Assembly: GCA_023665325.1 (NCBI GenBank)
Contig: JAMPED010000054.1
Span: 1-6,619 of the forward strand
From: Acetobacter sp.
GTDB taxonomy: Bacteria; Pseudomonadota; Alphaproteobacteria; RF32; CAG-239
Length of the DNA stretch: 6,619 bases
Direction: 5' to 3'
In this document: positions 1 to 5,729 of the stretch, in pieces
How the letters are laid out: each line of letters opens with the position of its first letter
Position numbering within the stretch: position 1 is the stretch's first letter
Program-made: the position numbers and the translations under genes
Notes under the pieces: model-generated
Databases searched by the model: none
What the model saw: the letters and a program-made list of their open reading frames with translations, nothing else
What the model was told of the DNA's origin: nothing

Positions 1-1
1 T

Positions 2-1576
2 AGCTACGCTTACCTTGGTAACGTAGAACAGCTAAATAGCGACAAAACCCCAACATCTAATAAACTCTCTTGTAGAAAACAAGTTGCTAAATGTCCTGAA
101 GACGAAGGTTACTTCGATGATGGAGAACCAAACCCCAACTACTTCAACTATACATCAATGACTGTTGGCTCCAAAACTTGTTATAAGGCAACAAGTTGTG
201 CAGGTGGGTTGATAGATAGTTCAAAAGTTTACAATTCAGACTACTGTAGAATAAAAGAAGCTGAGGTTTATGGTGATTTGTCTTGTGAATATCCTGTCAC
301 CCATTATCAGTTAACTCTTAAATATAATGGATCTCAACCGTCAGGAACTGTAACAGCATCTTGTCCAAACAATGGTATCTTAAGTTCTTTGACTAATTTA
401 GAGATGGATATTGTTTTAGGTGATAACGGATCCTGCGATGATCGCTTTGGTGATGGTGTTAAACAATCAGCCACATCTATCTCTTGTACCGGATCAGATG
501 TTGAAATTGCTAATTTCTCATACTGTGAACCTATACTCATCGCTGAAGATATTCAAACTCATTTGTCTGCGGATATTAACACCTCTAACGGTAAGAAAAA
601 CATCCGTACTGGAGAGCAATTTATACAAAATGATATATGCTACCAAATCGATTTTGTTGTCAATCACGGAAAGATTGAATGTCCAGACGGTTACTTTGAG
701 AATAATGTTCCTTCAGGAGCGTGGGGAAATATGGTTTTAAGAATGTTTGAGTTAGAGGAATTAGTGGTATCTCCATCTCTTACCTGTTATAAACCAACAA
801 AATGTAAAACTGGCTATTATAATCTTAATGATCTTAGAGCAGACTTTGACTACTATTCAACTGTCTCAGGTGCATTTGAATTTGGTAATATGACTTGTCT
901 TGATGTTAAATGCAAAGTAAATAGCGAAAATAGTTCTTACTTTGAGTATGAGGAAGTAAATATGCTAAATCCGGGTAAAGGAACATTTAAGTGTTATAAT
1001 TTTGTCGGTTGTAAATACTCTTCTGGAGGTTGTGGTTCTCAAGAATATACTGAGAATGGTCATACGTGCTATAGTAGAGGAACAGAACCAACAAAAGTCT
1101 ACGTTTATCAACAATGGTATAATCAAAGTCAAGAGGGATATTATGTTCAATTATCAGATTATCCGAAAATGCCTTTAGATATGAATATCTTTGGTGATTC
1201 GTATACTAATATAACTAGTCCTTTCAGTAGTCCTAGCACTCAAAAAGTTAAAAATTATGGTATATATATTGGAGGTATGCTACAAAGTGGGTACAAATGG
1301 AGCGATGGTAGTATGACAGGAAAAGCAGAGAGTCCGAATTGTGAATACTATAGTCAAGAACAAAGATTCCCTAATGGTCAAATGAGTTATCTGTCAGGCT
1401 ATATATCTCTTGAATTAATAGATTGTCGAGGCAATAATGGGCAAAACAAATCCTGTTGCACGGGATGGGATAAAGACGGATATTACTTAGGTAGTCCGAG
1501 GGATTGGACGCGCGCAAAATGTTGCGCCGAGAACTCGAATGCAGAAGGCTGCAAAGGTGGTGTTGTTCAATGGTAA
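2..1576 (+). CDS. Cys-rich repetitive secreted/surface protein, 3' part (N-terminus outside window)
   Basis: The frame is open from base 2 to the TAA at 1574-1576, giving 524 visible residues. The first internal ATG (158) has no convincing ribosome binding site and the coding pattern continues upstream of it, so the gene is cut by the window edge. I do not recognise the family. There are 27 cysteines, many in recurring units of the form TCYK-x-T-x-C or C-x5/6-C followed by a GYY/GYF turn (around residues 59-66, 262-273, 298-304, 331-337). Between these lie beta-rich, Thr/Ser/Asn/Tyr-rich stretches; residues about 362-475 form a Tyr-rich, almost Cys-free block. The C-terminus has two CC doublets (485-486 and 507-508) and ends GGVVQW. 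No membrane segment or catalytic motif is visible. Even Cys spacing fits an extracellular disulfide-stabilised protein, but that is inference. The gene is followed by a strong hairpin and converges with the rest of the window. Confidence 0.85.
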   Translation, partial: SYAYLGNVEQLNSDKTPTSNKLSCRKQVAKCPEDEGYFDDGEPNPNYFNYTSMTVGSKTCYKATSCAGGLIDSSKVYNSDYCRIKEAEVYGDLSCEYPVTHYQLTLKYNGSQPSGTVTASCPNNGILSSLTNLEMDIVLGDNGSCDDRFGDGVKQSATSISCTGSDVEIANFSYCEPILIAEDIQTHLSADINTSNGKKNIRTGEQFIQNDICYQIDFVVNHGKIECPDGYFENNVPSGAWGNMVLRMFELEELVVSPSLTCYKPTKCKTGYYNLNDLRADFDYYSTVSGAFEFGNMTCLDVKCKVNSENSSYFEYEEVNMLNPGKGTFKCYNFVGCKYSSGGCGSQEYTENGHTCYSRGTEPTKVYVYQQWYNQSQEGYYVQLSDYPKMPLDMNIFGDSYTNITSPFSSPSTQKVKNYGIYIGGMLQSGYKWSDGSMTGKAESPNCEYYSQEQRFPNGQMSYLSGYISLELIDCRGNNGQNKSCCTGWDKDGYYLGSPRDWTRAKCCAENSNAEGCKGGVVQW

Positions 1577-1656
1577 CAACTACTAAATATAGCCGCTCCC
1601 TGCAGAATAAAATCATCTGCGTGAAGTGAGAGCATAGGAGCTTCATTAAATGAATT

Positions 1657-1700
1657 ATATCCCCCTATAGCGATGTTCTCGCTATAGGGGGATATTGTTT
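1657..1700 (+). terminator. Perfect 17-bp hairpin, probable terminator of the Cys-rich gene
   Basis: The arms ATATCCCCCTATAGCGA (1657-1673) and its exact reverse complement (1679-1695) enclose a 5-base loop, TGTTC. The following bases, TGTTTG, are only a weak U-tract. The stem lies 80 bases after the stop codon at 1576, so it probably ends or protects the 3' end of that mRNA. The unusual stem length and poor U-tract leave mRNA stabilisation or a palindromic repeat element as alternatives. Confidence 0.65.
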
Positions 1701-1731
1701 GCGAATCGGTCATAATTTTACAAATACCCTT

Positions 1732-1764
1732 AAAATTATAACCCATTATATGTTTTTAAAAATC
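1732..1764 (+). repeat. Left copy of a 33-bp perfect inverted repeat
   Basis: Bases 1732-1764 (starting AAAATTATAACCCATTATAT, ending TTTAAAAATC) are the exact reverse complement of 5730-5762. Weaker similarity continues inward for about 30 more bases: here AAAAAATGCG, TAAAAT and TTTAAAAAT blocks, matched on the minus strand of the right copy by AAAAAATAGC, AAAAT and CTAAAAAT. The element lies just beyond the terminator of the left Cys-rich gene and about 215 bases before the promoter-like site at 1981. The right copy has the same relation to its neighbours. Confidence 0.85.
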
Positions 1765-1980
1765 GAATTTCAAAAAATGCGTAAAATCTATTTAAAAATA
1801 TCATAAAAGAGCAGTTTTTTATATACTTTAAAAATTTAATTTATTTTTTGAATAATTATTATGTACAGAATTGGAAAGAGATTTTTTTATGATTTTAATA
1901 GTTTACGTGGGATTTTTACGGAAATTTCACCTATTTTAGATTTTTTTTTTGCAATAATGTATTTTTTTTAATAAAAAGTA
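1765..1980. other. Non-coding AT-rich stretch with repeated T-tracts
   Basis: No supported gene is present here. The stretch contains many runs of 5-10 T on the + strand (for example 1882-1888, 1941-1950 and 1962-1969), spaced so that intrinsic DNA curvature or binding by an AT-specific nucleoid protein is plausible. It leads directly into the promoter-like site at 1981, so the last tracts could act as an upstream promoter element. A 36-codon ORF starting at 1861 has no ribosome binding site and is mostly Phe from T-runs; I do not call it. Confidence 0.5.
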
Positions 1981-2009
1981 TTGACATTATAAAAATAAGG
2001 CTATATACA
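1981..2009 (+). promoter_or_regulatory. Sigma70-type promoter candidate upstream of the hairpin cluster
   Basis: A perfect TTGACA (1981-1986) is followed by a 17-base spacer and TATACA (2004-2009), which matches 4 of 6 bases of TATAAT. T-tracts lie immediately upstream. The predicted start, near 2016, is only about 13 bases before a strong terminator hairpin. The site would therefore make either a very short RNA (about 45 nt) or an attenuated leader for the structured region beyond. In a Bacteroidota host, which normally uses a different -10 sequence, this call would weaken. Confidence 0.4.
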
Positions 2010-2028
2010 TAAGTTACATTTTCATAGT

Positions 2029-2060
2029 GTGCCAAACGAAAGTTTGGCACTTTTGTTTTT
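2029..2060 (+). terminator. Strong intrinsic terminator, + strand
   Basis: GTGCCAAAC (2029-2037) and GTTTGGCAC (2042-2050) form a perfect 9-bp stem closed by a GAAA (GNRA-type) tetraloop, followed directly by TTTTGTTTTT (2051-2060). This is a textbook Rho-independent terminator reading rightward. There is no T-run on the other side, so it is one-directional. No gene precedes it within 450 bases, which makes its client unclear. Confidence 0.8.
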
Positions 2061-2104
2061 ATAACTCTCAAAAAACATATCAATTGCATACAGAATAAAG
2101 CAGC

Positions 2105-2144
2105 AAAAAATAAGCCGCCATTTGCATTTTGCAAAGGCGACTTA
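2105..2144 (-). terminator. Intrinsic terminator, minus strand
   Basis: The stem pairs TAAG (2111-2114) with CTTA (2141-2144), CGCC (2116-2119) with GGCG (2136-2139), and TTTGC (2121-2125) with GCAAA (2131-2135). It has one mismatch (C2115/A2140), a single bulged A (2120) and a 5-base loop. The A-run at 2105-2110 becomes six U residues after the stem on the minus strand, so it terminates leftward transcription. It faces the + strand terminator at 2029-2060, leaving about 45 bases between two convergent transcript ends. Confidence 0.65.
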
Positions 2145-2240
2145 CTTCTAATAAACTCGACGGGTGAGAAAGTGATATTGTTAACCAAGGTGTCGAGTCA
2201 TCAGAAACTGTTATAAACCATACATATTTCTATAGGAGAA
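2105..2240 (-). ncRNA. Candidate small structured RNA, minus strand
   Basis: On the minus strand a perfect TATAAT (complement of 2247-2252) would start a transcript near 2240. Its -35 partner is poor. The transcript would contain a hairpin from a perfect 7-bp stem (ACTCGAC at 2155-2161 with GTCGAGT at 2192-2198) and end at a hairpin plus T6 (2144 down to 2105), giving about 135 nt. No open frame with a ribosome binding site lies inside; a long TTG-start minus frame runs through the stems and on past the next terminator, so I treat it as spurious. I recognise no known RNA family: the hallmark sequences of RNase P RNA, SRP RNA and tmRNA are absent. The strand is not certain, because the same hairpins can form on the + strand. 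Confidence 0.35.
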
Positions 2241-2272
2241 AAGCTGATTATAAGATTTAATGTGGTTTATAA
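2211..2272. repeat. 10-bp inverted repeat (hairpin) within the RNA cluster
   Basis: TTATAAACCA (2211-2220) is the exact reverse complement of TGGTTTATAA (2263-2272). The 42-base interval can form only weak further pairing. The hairpin sits between the 7-bp stem at 2155-2198 and the terminator-like stem at 2278-2338, so the region 2111-2343 is almost continuously paired. It would form on either strand; on the minus strand it overlaps the proposed -10 box at 2247-2252. Confidence 0.55.
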
Positions 2273-2277
2273 AAAAT

Positions 2278-2343
2278 AGAGATAATAAATTTATCTCAGG
2301 AGTAAGACTTAGCGGAATAAGCTCAATTTATTATCTCTTTTTT
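2278..2343 (+). terminator. Long-loop bidirectional terminator with a competing hairpin
   Basis: AGAGATAATAAATT (2278-2291) and AATTTATTATCTCT (2325-2338) form a perfect 14-bp stem around a 33-base loop. T6 follows on the + strand (2338-2343) and A6 precedes it (2271-2276), so it could terminate in both directions. The left arm can instead pair locally: GAGATAA (2279-2285) with TTATCTC (2291-2297), a 7-bp stem with loop TAAAT. The two foldings exclude each other, as in attenuators. No gene starts within 250 bases downstream, so a standalone RNA 3' end is the simpler reading. Confidence 0.55.
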
Positions 2344-2546
2344 ATGGAAATATAACTATTTCCCAACTTTTTTAACTGTAACTCAAATTTCAACGATGAA
2401 AAATTTTACATTACAAAGCGAGGATAGCAAAATACTTTTTAATGTCAATAAAAAATTTATTTTTTTCAAAAAAAATATCAAAGGAATAAAAAAATACAAA
2501 TCAATACATTAGACTATACACTTGCTGAGACGCGGTATGAGATACT
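2344..2546. other. Non-coding AT-rich stretch before the microprotein promoter
   Basis: Nothing strongly supported is seen here. A 38-codon ORF (2396-2512, +, starting MKNFTLQSEDSK, Lys-rich at its end) has an ATG start but no ribosome binding site. It is built largely from A-runs, and I would not call it without expression or conservation evidence. Confidence 0.4.
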
Positions 2547-2575
2547 TTGAATATCATATTTTGAGATTATATAAA
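2547..2575 (+). promoter_or_regulatory. Promoter of the microprotein gene
   Basis: TTGAAT (2547-2552), a 17-base spacer and TATAAA (2570-2575) match the sigma70 consensus at 4 of 6 and 5 of 6 positions. The predicted start near 2582 leaves a leader of under 20 bases, just enough for the AGGAGG at 2588-2593. The spacing and the adjacent strong ribosome binding site support a dedicated transcript. The TTTG at 2546-2549 resembles part of a Bacteroidota -7 element, but its spacing is off. Confidence 0.5.
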
Positions 2576-2587
2576 TAATACCAAAAT

Positions 2588-2593
2588 AGGAGG
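2588..2593 (+). promoter_or_regulatory. Perfect AGGAGG ribosome binding site
   Basis: AGGAGG lies six bases before the ATG at 2600, which is optimal spacing. It is the only strong Shine-Dalgarno sequence seen at any candidate start in the window; the 898-residue lipoprotein has none. It decides the microprotein start and argues that this tiny frame is translated. Confidence 0.7.
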
Positions 2594-2599
2594 TTTCTT

Positions 2600-2668
2600 A
2601 TGGATGAAAATAAAATAGTAGTTATTGTTGTGTTTATTTTCGCAATAATTATTTCTCTAGTGTTATAA
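2600..2668 (+). CDS. 22-residue single-pass membrane microprotein
   Basis: ATG at 2600 to TAA at 2666-2668. The peptide begins MDENK, followed by an unbroken run of 17 hydrophobic or small residues rich in Ile, Val and Phe (IVVIVVFIFA, then IIISLVL). The charge layout (acidic Asp/Glu and one Lys, then a membrane span) predicts a single inner-membrane helix. Support comes from a promoter 25 bases upstream, a perfect AGGAGG at six bases, and a terminator directly after the stop. No family is recognised. The size and shape resemble type I toxin peptides (Ibs, TisB and similar) and also small accessory subunits of membrane complexes such as KdpF; there is no kdp or oxidase gene next to it. The convergent lipoprotein transcript ends across its last codons. 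It is probably real, with function unknown. Confidence 0.6.
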   Translation: MDENKIVVIVVFIFAIIISLVL

Positions 2669-2705
2669 AAAAACAAAACGCCGTCGAATAAATCGGCGGC
2701 GTTTT
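2666..2705 (-). terminator. Shared terminator of lipoprotein (minus) and microprotein (+)
   Basis: AAAACGCCGTCG (2675-2686) pairs with CGGCGGCGTTTT (2694-2705), 12 bp with one G-U pair, around the loop AATAAAT. On the minus strand the stem runs into TTTTG followed by T7, so it is a strong terminator for the lipoprotein gene, whose stop is 18 bases upstream. On the + strand the T-run is only four bases, giving weaker termination for the microprotein. The minus-strand U-tract overlaps the microprotein stop codon. Confidence 0.8.
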
Positions 2706-2722
2706 GATTAAAAAAAAGAGGT

Positions 2723-5419
2723 TTACTTCGTTTTAGAAACGAAGAGAGTATCGATTCGGATTGCGTGAAAGTCTCTGCCAAAATATGTAGCATCGCACTT
2801 TAATGTTAAGATTTTTCCTTCTTTTGTCTCATCAGAGAAATCTCTTGCATCAAAGGTCATATTCACTTCTCGATTATGCAAACTGGTGAAATCGATTCGT
2901 TTTCCATCAATGACTAAAAATTGATCATTAAAGATAAACTGAAGATAAATCCCCTGTCGATGAAAGGTTATATCTTCATTCACTTTCCATACCAGTCCCT
3001 TTCCGCCACTGTAGCTGAATTGTTTGAAATACCATCCAGGCTGGCGAGTGTCAGGTTGATGTGATGTTACAAAATCTTTCGCAATATCAAGTCCTTCACC
3101 AGAATAAAGTTTGCTAATAGAAAACTTACTCCAATCATCTAATGCTATGTTATATCCTTCTCTATAGTCTTCAACATCAAATGACTGAGCACGGGAGAAC
3201 TCTCGAGATTGAGTATATTCAAAATAGCCATTTTCAGATACAGGAATTGAAGCCGGATACACAATCGTATAATCTTCATCACTAACATAATGTTTGCCAT
3301 CGTTATAGGCCATATGATTTGAGAAGAATGCACCGTGACCCAAATCGAAGAATGGATCTTCCTGCACAATACCATTAGAATATGTACGTCGACGTATTAC
3401 CTGCGCATAATAGCCAAGTGGTAGATTATCGTGAGCTTCTTCCCATTTACCACTAGGAATATACTCTACATTCACCAGCTTGATTTCAACTGCACCAGTA
3501 AAGCTAACAACATACTCAAATTCCTCAGCAGGAGTATCGCTTGCGACATTAACGGGGATAGCCTTTTGTCTGAAGGTTGCTGTAATCTCATAAAGATCTG
3601 CTTCTTTATCACCAATTACTTGACCACCCAAAGGCTTCATCGTAACATCTTTAAGCTTTGCCTTTTCTAAGGAATAATAAGGCATTGGGACTTTAGCATC
3701 ATCAAGTTCTGCTTCTGCTGTTTCATAACTCCATTCAATGAAGATATTTTGCAAATCAGAGGCGTATACCTGCGTTGCCGAAGTTTCCTCAGAATTTTTA
3801 ATCGGTTGCTCATCCAAAACCTTGAAAATATCAGGACTTTCAGACCAAATCGTATCTTTTGCTACAGAAAGTTTGATTTTTGCTGTTGGATTTGCTTTTG
3901 CCTCAGTACCGTATGCATCAGTATAGCTGCTCTTTTGAAGCATCCAAAGCTCCATAGGCTCCCCAATTGCTTTCACAAATGGAGAAACTTTGCTTGCAGT
4001 ACCGCTCTTGATATCCCACACGTAGGATAGAGAACTTATAGGCTCCGATTTAACTCTGACCGCACCAATGAAAGTAGCAACATACTCAAGCACCTCAGCA
4101 GGAACTTTGGTTGTGACATTTTCAGCATTAGCTGTTTGGCTAAATGTTACTGAAATTTCATACAATTCCGTTTCCTTTCCAGAAACAACTTTGTTGCCCA
4201 GTGATTTTACAGAAATATCTTTTAGAGATGCTTTCTGTAAAGAATAATAAGGCATCGGGATTGTTTCACCAAGTAAACTGGCTGTTCCTATTTCGTAGCT
4301 CCACTCAAGAGAGATAGTCTGCAAATCAGAAACAAACTCCTGTGTTGCAAACTGAGTGTCCTCATTTCCACTTGTCTTCTCTGTCAAAACCTTAAAAATT
4401 TCGACATTTTCAGACCAAACAGTGTCCTTAGCGACAGAAAGCTTGATTTTTGCTTTCGGATTACCATCTGCTCCATTGCTGTAAGCATCTGTATAGGTAC
4501 TTTTCTGGTCCATCCAAATTTCCATCGTTTCACCGGCTGTTTTCACAAACGGAGAAGCTTTGCTAACTGTACCACTCTTGATATCCCATTCGTATGTAAC
4601 GGTTCCAACAGGGTCTTTCAACTCTGTAATAGTTTCCACTACGCCGATGTAGTTCACGGCAAAAACAAGAGTTTGTGTTGTATCTGTTTTTGCATTCACG
4701 CTTTCAATGTCGAGATTAAATTGAGCGTTAACCTCATACATAGTGGAATCTCTAAGCGTTGTCGCACGCGACATAGCTAACGGACGTACAGTAATGGTAA
4801 CATTCGCGATGGAGGCCGCTGCACGACTGTCAGTTTTTTCTTCGGTTGCACCGGAGTTTCCTAACTTAGCCTGATTGAGTTTGATATATGGCATTTCAAT
4901 CTTCTCCTTTGCCGAGTTGACATAGGTGTAGATTTCGTGCGATAAGTCAAAAACAATGTTTTGCTCACCAATAGTAAAGGTCTGTACAGTCTGAGCACAT
5001 ACAGGAGCAGTACCACTGGTTGTTGATCGAACGTCTGAACCTTCTTTTACATTGATTAACTGTGCAAGATCTTTCGCAAATACAGTATCCAACTTAGCTG
5101 CGAGCACAATTTTTGCAGTTGGCTCACAGGTGAACACTGTTCCATCAGGATCGGTGTAGATGCTCTTTTGGCTGATAGCCATATCAAGCACTTCACCTTT
5201 GTTAACAACAGCAGGAGATGTTGCTGTTCCATTTCCGTTTCCAACCGGAAGTTTGATGTCGAAGGTAACTTCGCCATTTTCCTTCGGGTCAGGATGAGGT
5301 TTAGGATCGGGGTTTGGTTCCGGTGTCGGATCATCCGAACTACACGACCAAACGCACACACACATTGCGGCGACGATGCTCATAAGCACAATTCGCCAGA
5401 GATTTCTCTTTCGTTCCAT
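2723..5419 (-). CDS. Large surface lipoprotein with three tandem modules and a distinct C-terminal domain
   Basis: 898 residues. Residues 1-25 are a type II signal peptide (MERKRNLWRI, hydrophobic core to residue 24) with lipobox V-W-S-Cys26. The following Ser-Ser-Asp-Asp resembles the Bacteroidota lipoprotein export signal that sends lipoproteins to the cell surface. A Pro/Asp/Lys linker (31-47) follows. Three homologous modules lie at about 51-263, 274-457 and 464-647. Modules 2 and 3 align over 184 residues without gaps at close to 60% identity by hand, sharing WDIKSGT, AKIKLSVAKDT, EWSYE and PMPYYSL; module 1 is clearly related but diverged (QKS-x-YTD, DTVFAKD, GV-V). Residues 656-898 form a different Tyr/Phe/Asp-rich domain with NLPLGYYAQV near its start. 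No catalytic motif is seen; adhesion or ligand binding is inference. The start is set by the signal peptide; there is no ribosome binding site, normal in Bacteroidota. Codon and base use is less AT-rich than that of the Cys-rich neighbours. Confidence 0.9.
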   Translation of the reverse strand: MERKRNLWRIVLMSIVAAMCVCVWSCSSDDPTPEPNPDPKPHPDPKENGEVTFDIKLPVGNGNGTATSPAVVNKGEVLDMAISQKSIYTDPDGTVFTCEPTAKIVLAAKLDTVFAKDLAQLINVKEGSDVRSTTSGTAPVCAQTVQTFTIGEQNIVFDLSHEIYTYVNSAKEKIEMPYIKLNQAKLGNSGATEEKTDSRAAASIANVTITVRPLAMSRATTLRDSTMYEVNAQFNLDIESVNAKTDTTQTLVFAVNYIGVVETITELKDPVGTVTYEWDIKSGTVSKASPFVKTAGETMEIWMDQKSTYTDAYSNGADGNPKAKIKLSVAKDTVWSENVEIFKVLTEKTSGNEDTQFATQEFVSDLQTISLEWSYEIGTASLLGETIPMPYYSLQKASLKDISVKSLGNKVVSGKETELYEISVTFSQTANAENVTTKVPAEVLEYVATFIGAVRVKSEPISSLSYVWDIKSGTASKVSPFVKAIGEPMELWMLQKSSYTDAYGTEAKANPTAKIKLSVAKDTIWSESPDIFKVLDEQPIKNSEETSATQVYASDLQNIFIEWSYETAEAELDDAKVPMPYYSLEKAKLKDVTMKPLGGQVIGDKEADLYEITATFRQKAIPVNVASDTPAEEFEYVVSFTGAVEIKLVNVEYIPSGKWEEAHDNLPLGYYAQVIRRRTYSNGIVQEDPFFDLGHGAFFSNHMAYNDGKHYVSDEDYTIVYPASIPVSENGYFEYTQSREFSRAQSFDVEDYREGYNIALDDWSKFSISKLYSGEGLDIAKDFVTSHQPDTRQPGWYFKQFSYSGGKGLVWKVNEDITFHRQGIYLQFIFNDQFLVIDGKRIDFTSLHNREVNMTFDARDFSDETKEGKILTLKCDATYFGRDFHAIRIDTLFVSKTK
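3479..4600 (-). repeat. Tandem intragenic duplication (modules 2 and 3 of the lipoprotein)
   Basis: The DNA for residues 274-457 (4600-4049) and 464-647 (4030-3479) is a direct repeat with a period of 570 bases. Clear DNA identity survives, for example at the module starts (CTCTTGATATCCCA in both, near 4009 and 4579) and in the PMPYYSL segment. This indicates a fairly recent internal duplication and a site where homologous recombination could change the module number. Confidence 0.8.
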
Positions 5420-5509
5420 AAGAAATAAAATTAAAGTTATTAGATAAAATTTTTAATTACTTGATTTTACTAGTTTGTTGCTAACATCTTGTGAAAGATC
5501 TTACTTTTA

Positions 5510-5538
5510 ATTATACAAATCATAATTCCACAAGACAA
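5510..5538 (-). promoter_or_regulatory. Promoter of the lipoprotein gene
   Basis: Reading the minus strand, TTGTCT (complement of 5533-5538), a 17-base spacer and a perfect TATAAT (complement of 5510-5515) precede the start codon by about 90 bases. The predicted transcript start is near 5503, giving a leader of roughly 85 nt. ATGATTTG, adjacent to the -10 box, also vaguely resembles a Bacteroidota -7 element (TAnnTTTG), but with the wrong internal spacing. Confidence 0.55.
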
Positions 5539-5729
5539 AATAAATATTAAAACATTGTCACGATAGCATTTTTTATTTATTAGTCAAGATTTATTCCGTT
5601 TTTTGTCAAAAACATTTGATATAAAATATTGTTTGATGCATTCAATGAAAATTATCTTATTTTTTATTTGATATAACCACTTATAAAAATGAAGCATTTT
5701 TAGGTGAATTTTGCTATTTTTTATAGTTT
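5539..5729. other. Non-coding AT-rich upstream region of the lipoprotein gene
   Basis: No gene is supported. A 73-codon minus frame starting with TTG inside the terminator at 5788-5817 is judged spurious. A small palindrome (AAAAATG at 5685-5691 with CATTTTT at 5695-5701) lies next to the right copy of the inverted repeat. The zone mirrors the T-tract region at 1765-1980 in base composition and in its position between repeat and promoter. Confidence 0.45.

Noticed and set aside
1593..1641. Small nested hairpin (GCTCC with GGAGC, enclosing GCAGA with TCTGC) just after the left Cys-rich gene
   Set aside because: The stems are only five base pairs each, separated by unpaired stretches; not distinguishable from chance beside the strong stem at 1657-1695.
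1861..1971. 36-codon + strand ORF rich in Phe
   Set aside because: Its composition follows directly from T-tracts and it lacks a ribosome binding site.
1931..2188. 85-codon minus-strand ORF starting with TTG
   Set aside because: It has a TTG start without a ribosome binding site, runs straight through two intrinsic-terminator hairpins (2111-2144 and 2029-2050), and ends in A/T-run codons. It is better explained as a chance frame over structured non-coding DNA.
2150..2210. Hammerhead ribozyme on the minus strand (CTGATGA followed by a CTCGAC/GTCGAG stem)
   Set aside because: The required GAAA after the stem is absent (the sequence continues TTTATTAG), and no matching cleavage-site stem was found.
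2150..2210. tmRNA 5' end, from the sequence CTCGACGGG
   Set aside because: There is no tRNA-like T-arm, no CCA end and no plausible tag reading frame; the resemblance is limited to nine bases.
2396..2512. 38-codon + strand ORF (starts MKNFTLQSEDSK)
   Set aside because: No ribosome binding site or nearby promoter, and the second half is built from A-runs. Not supportable without conservation.
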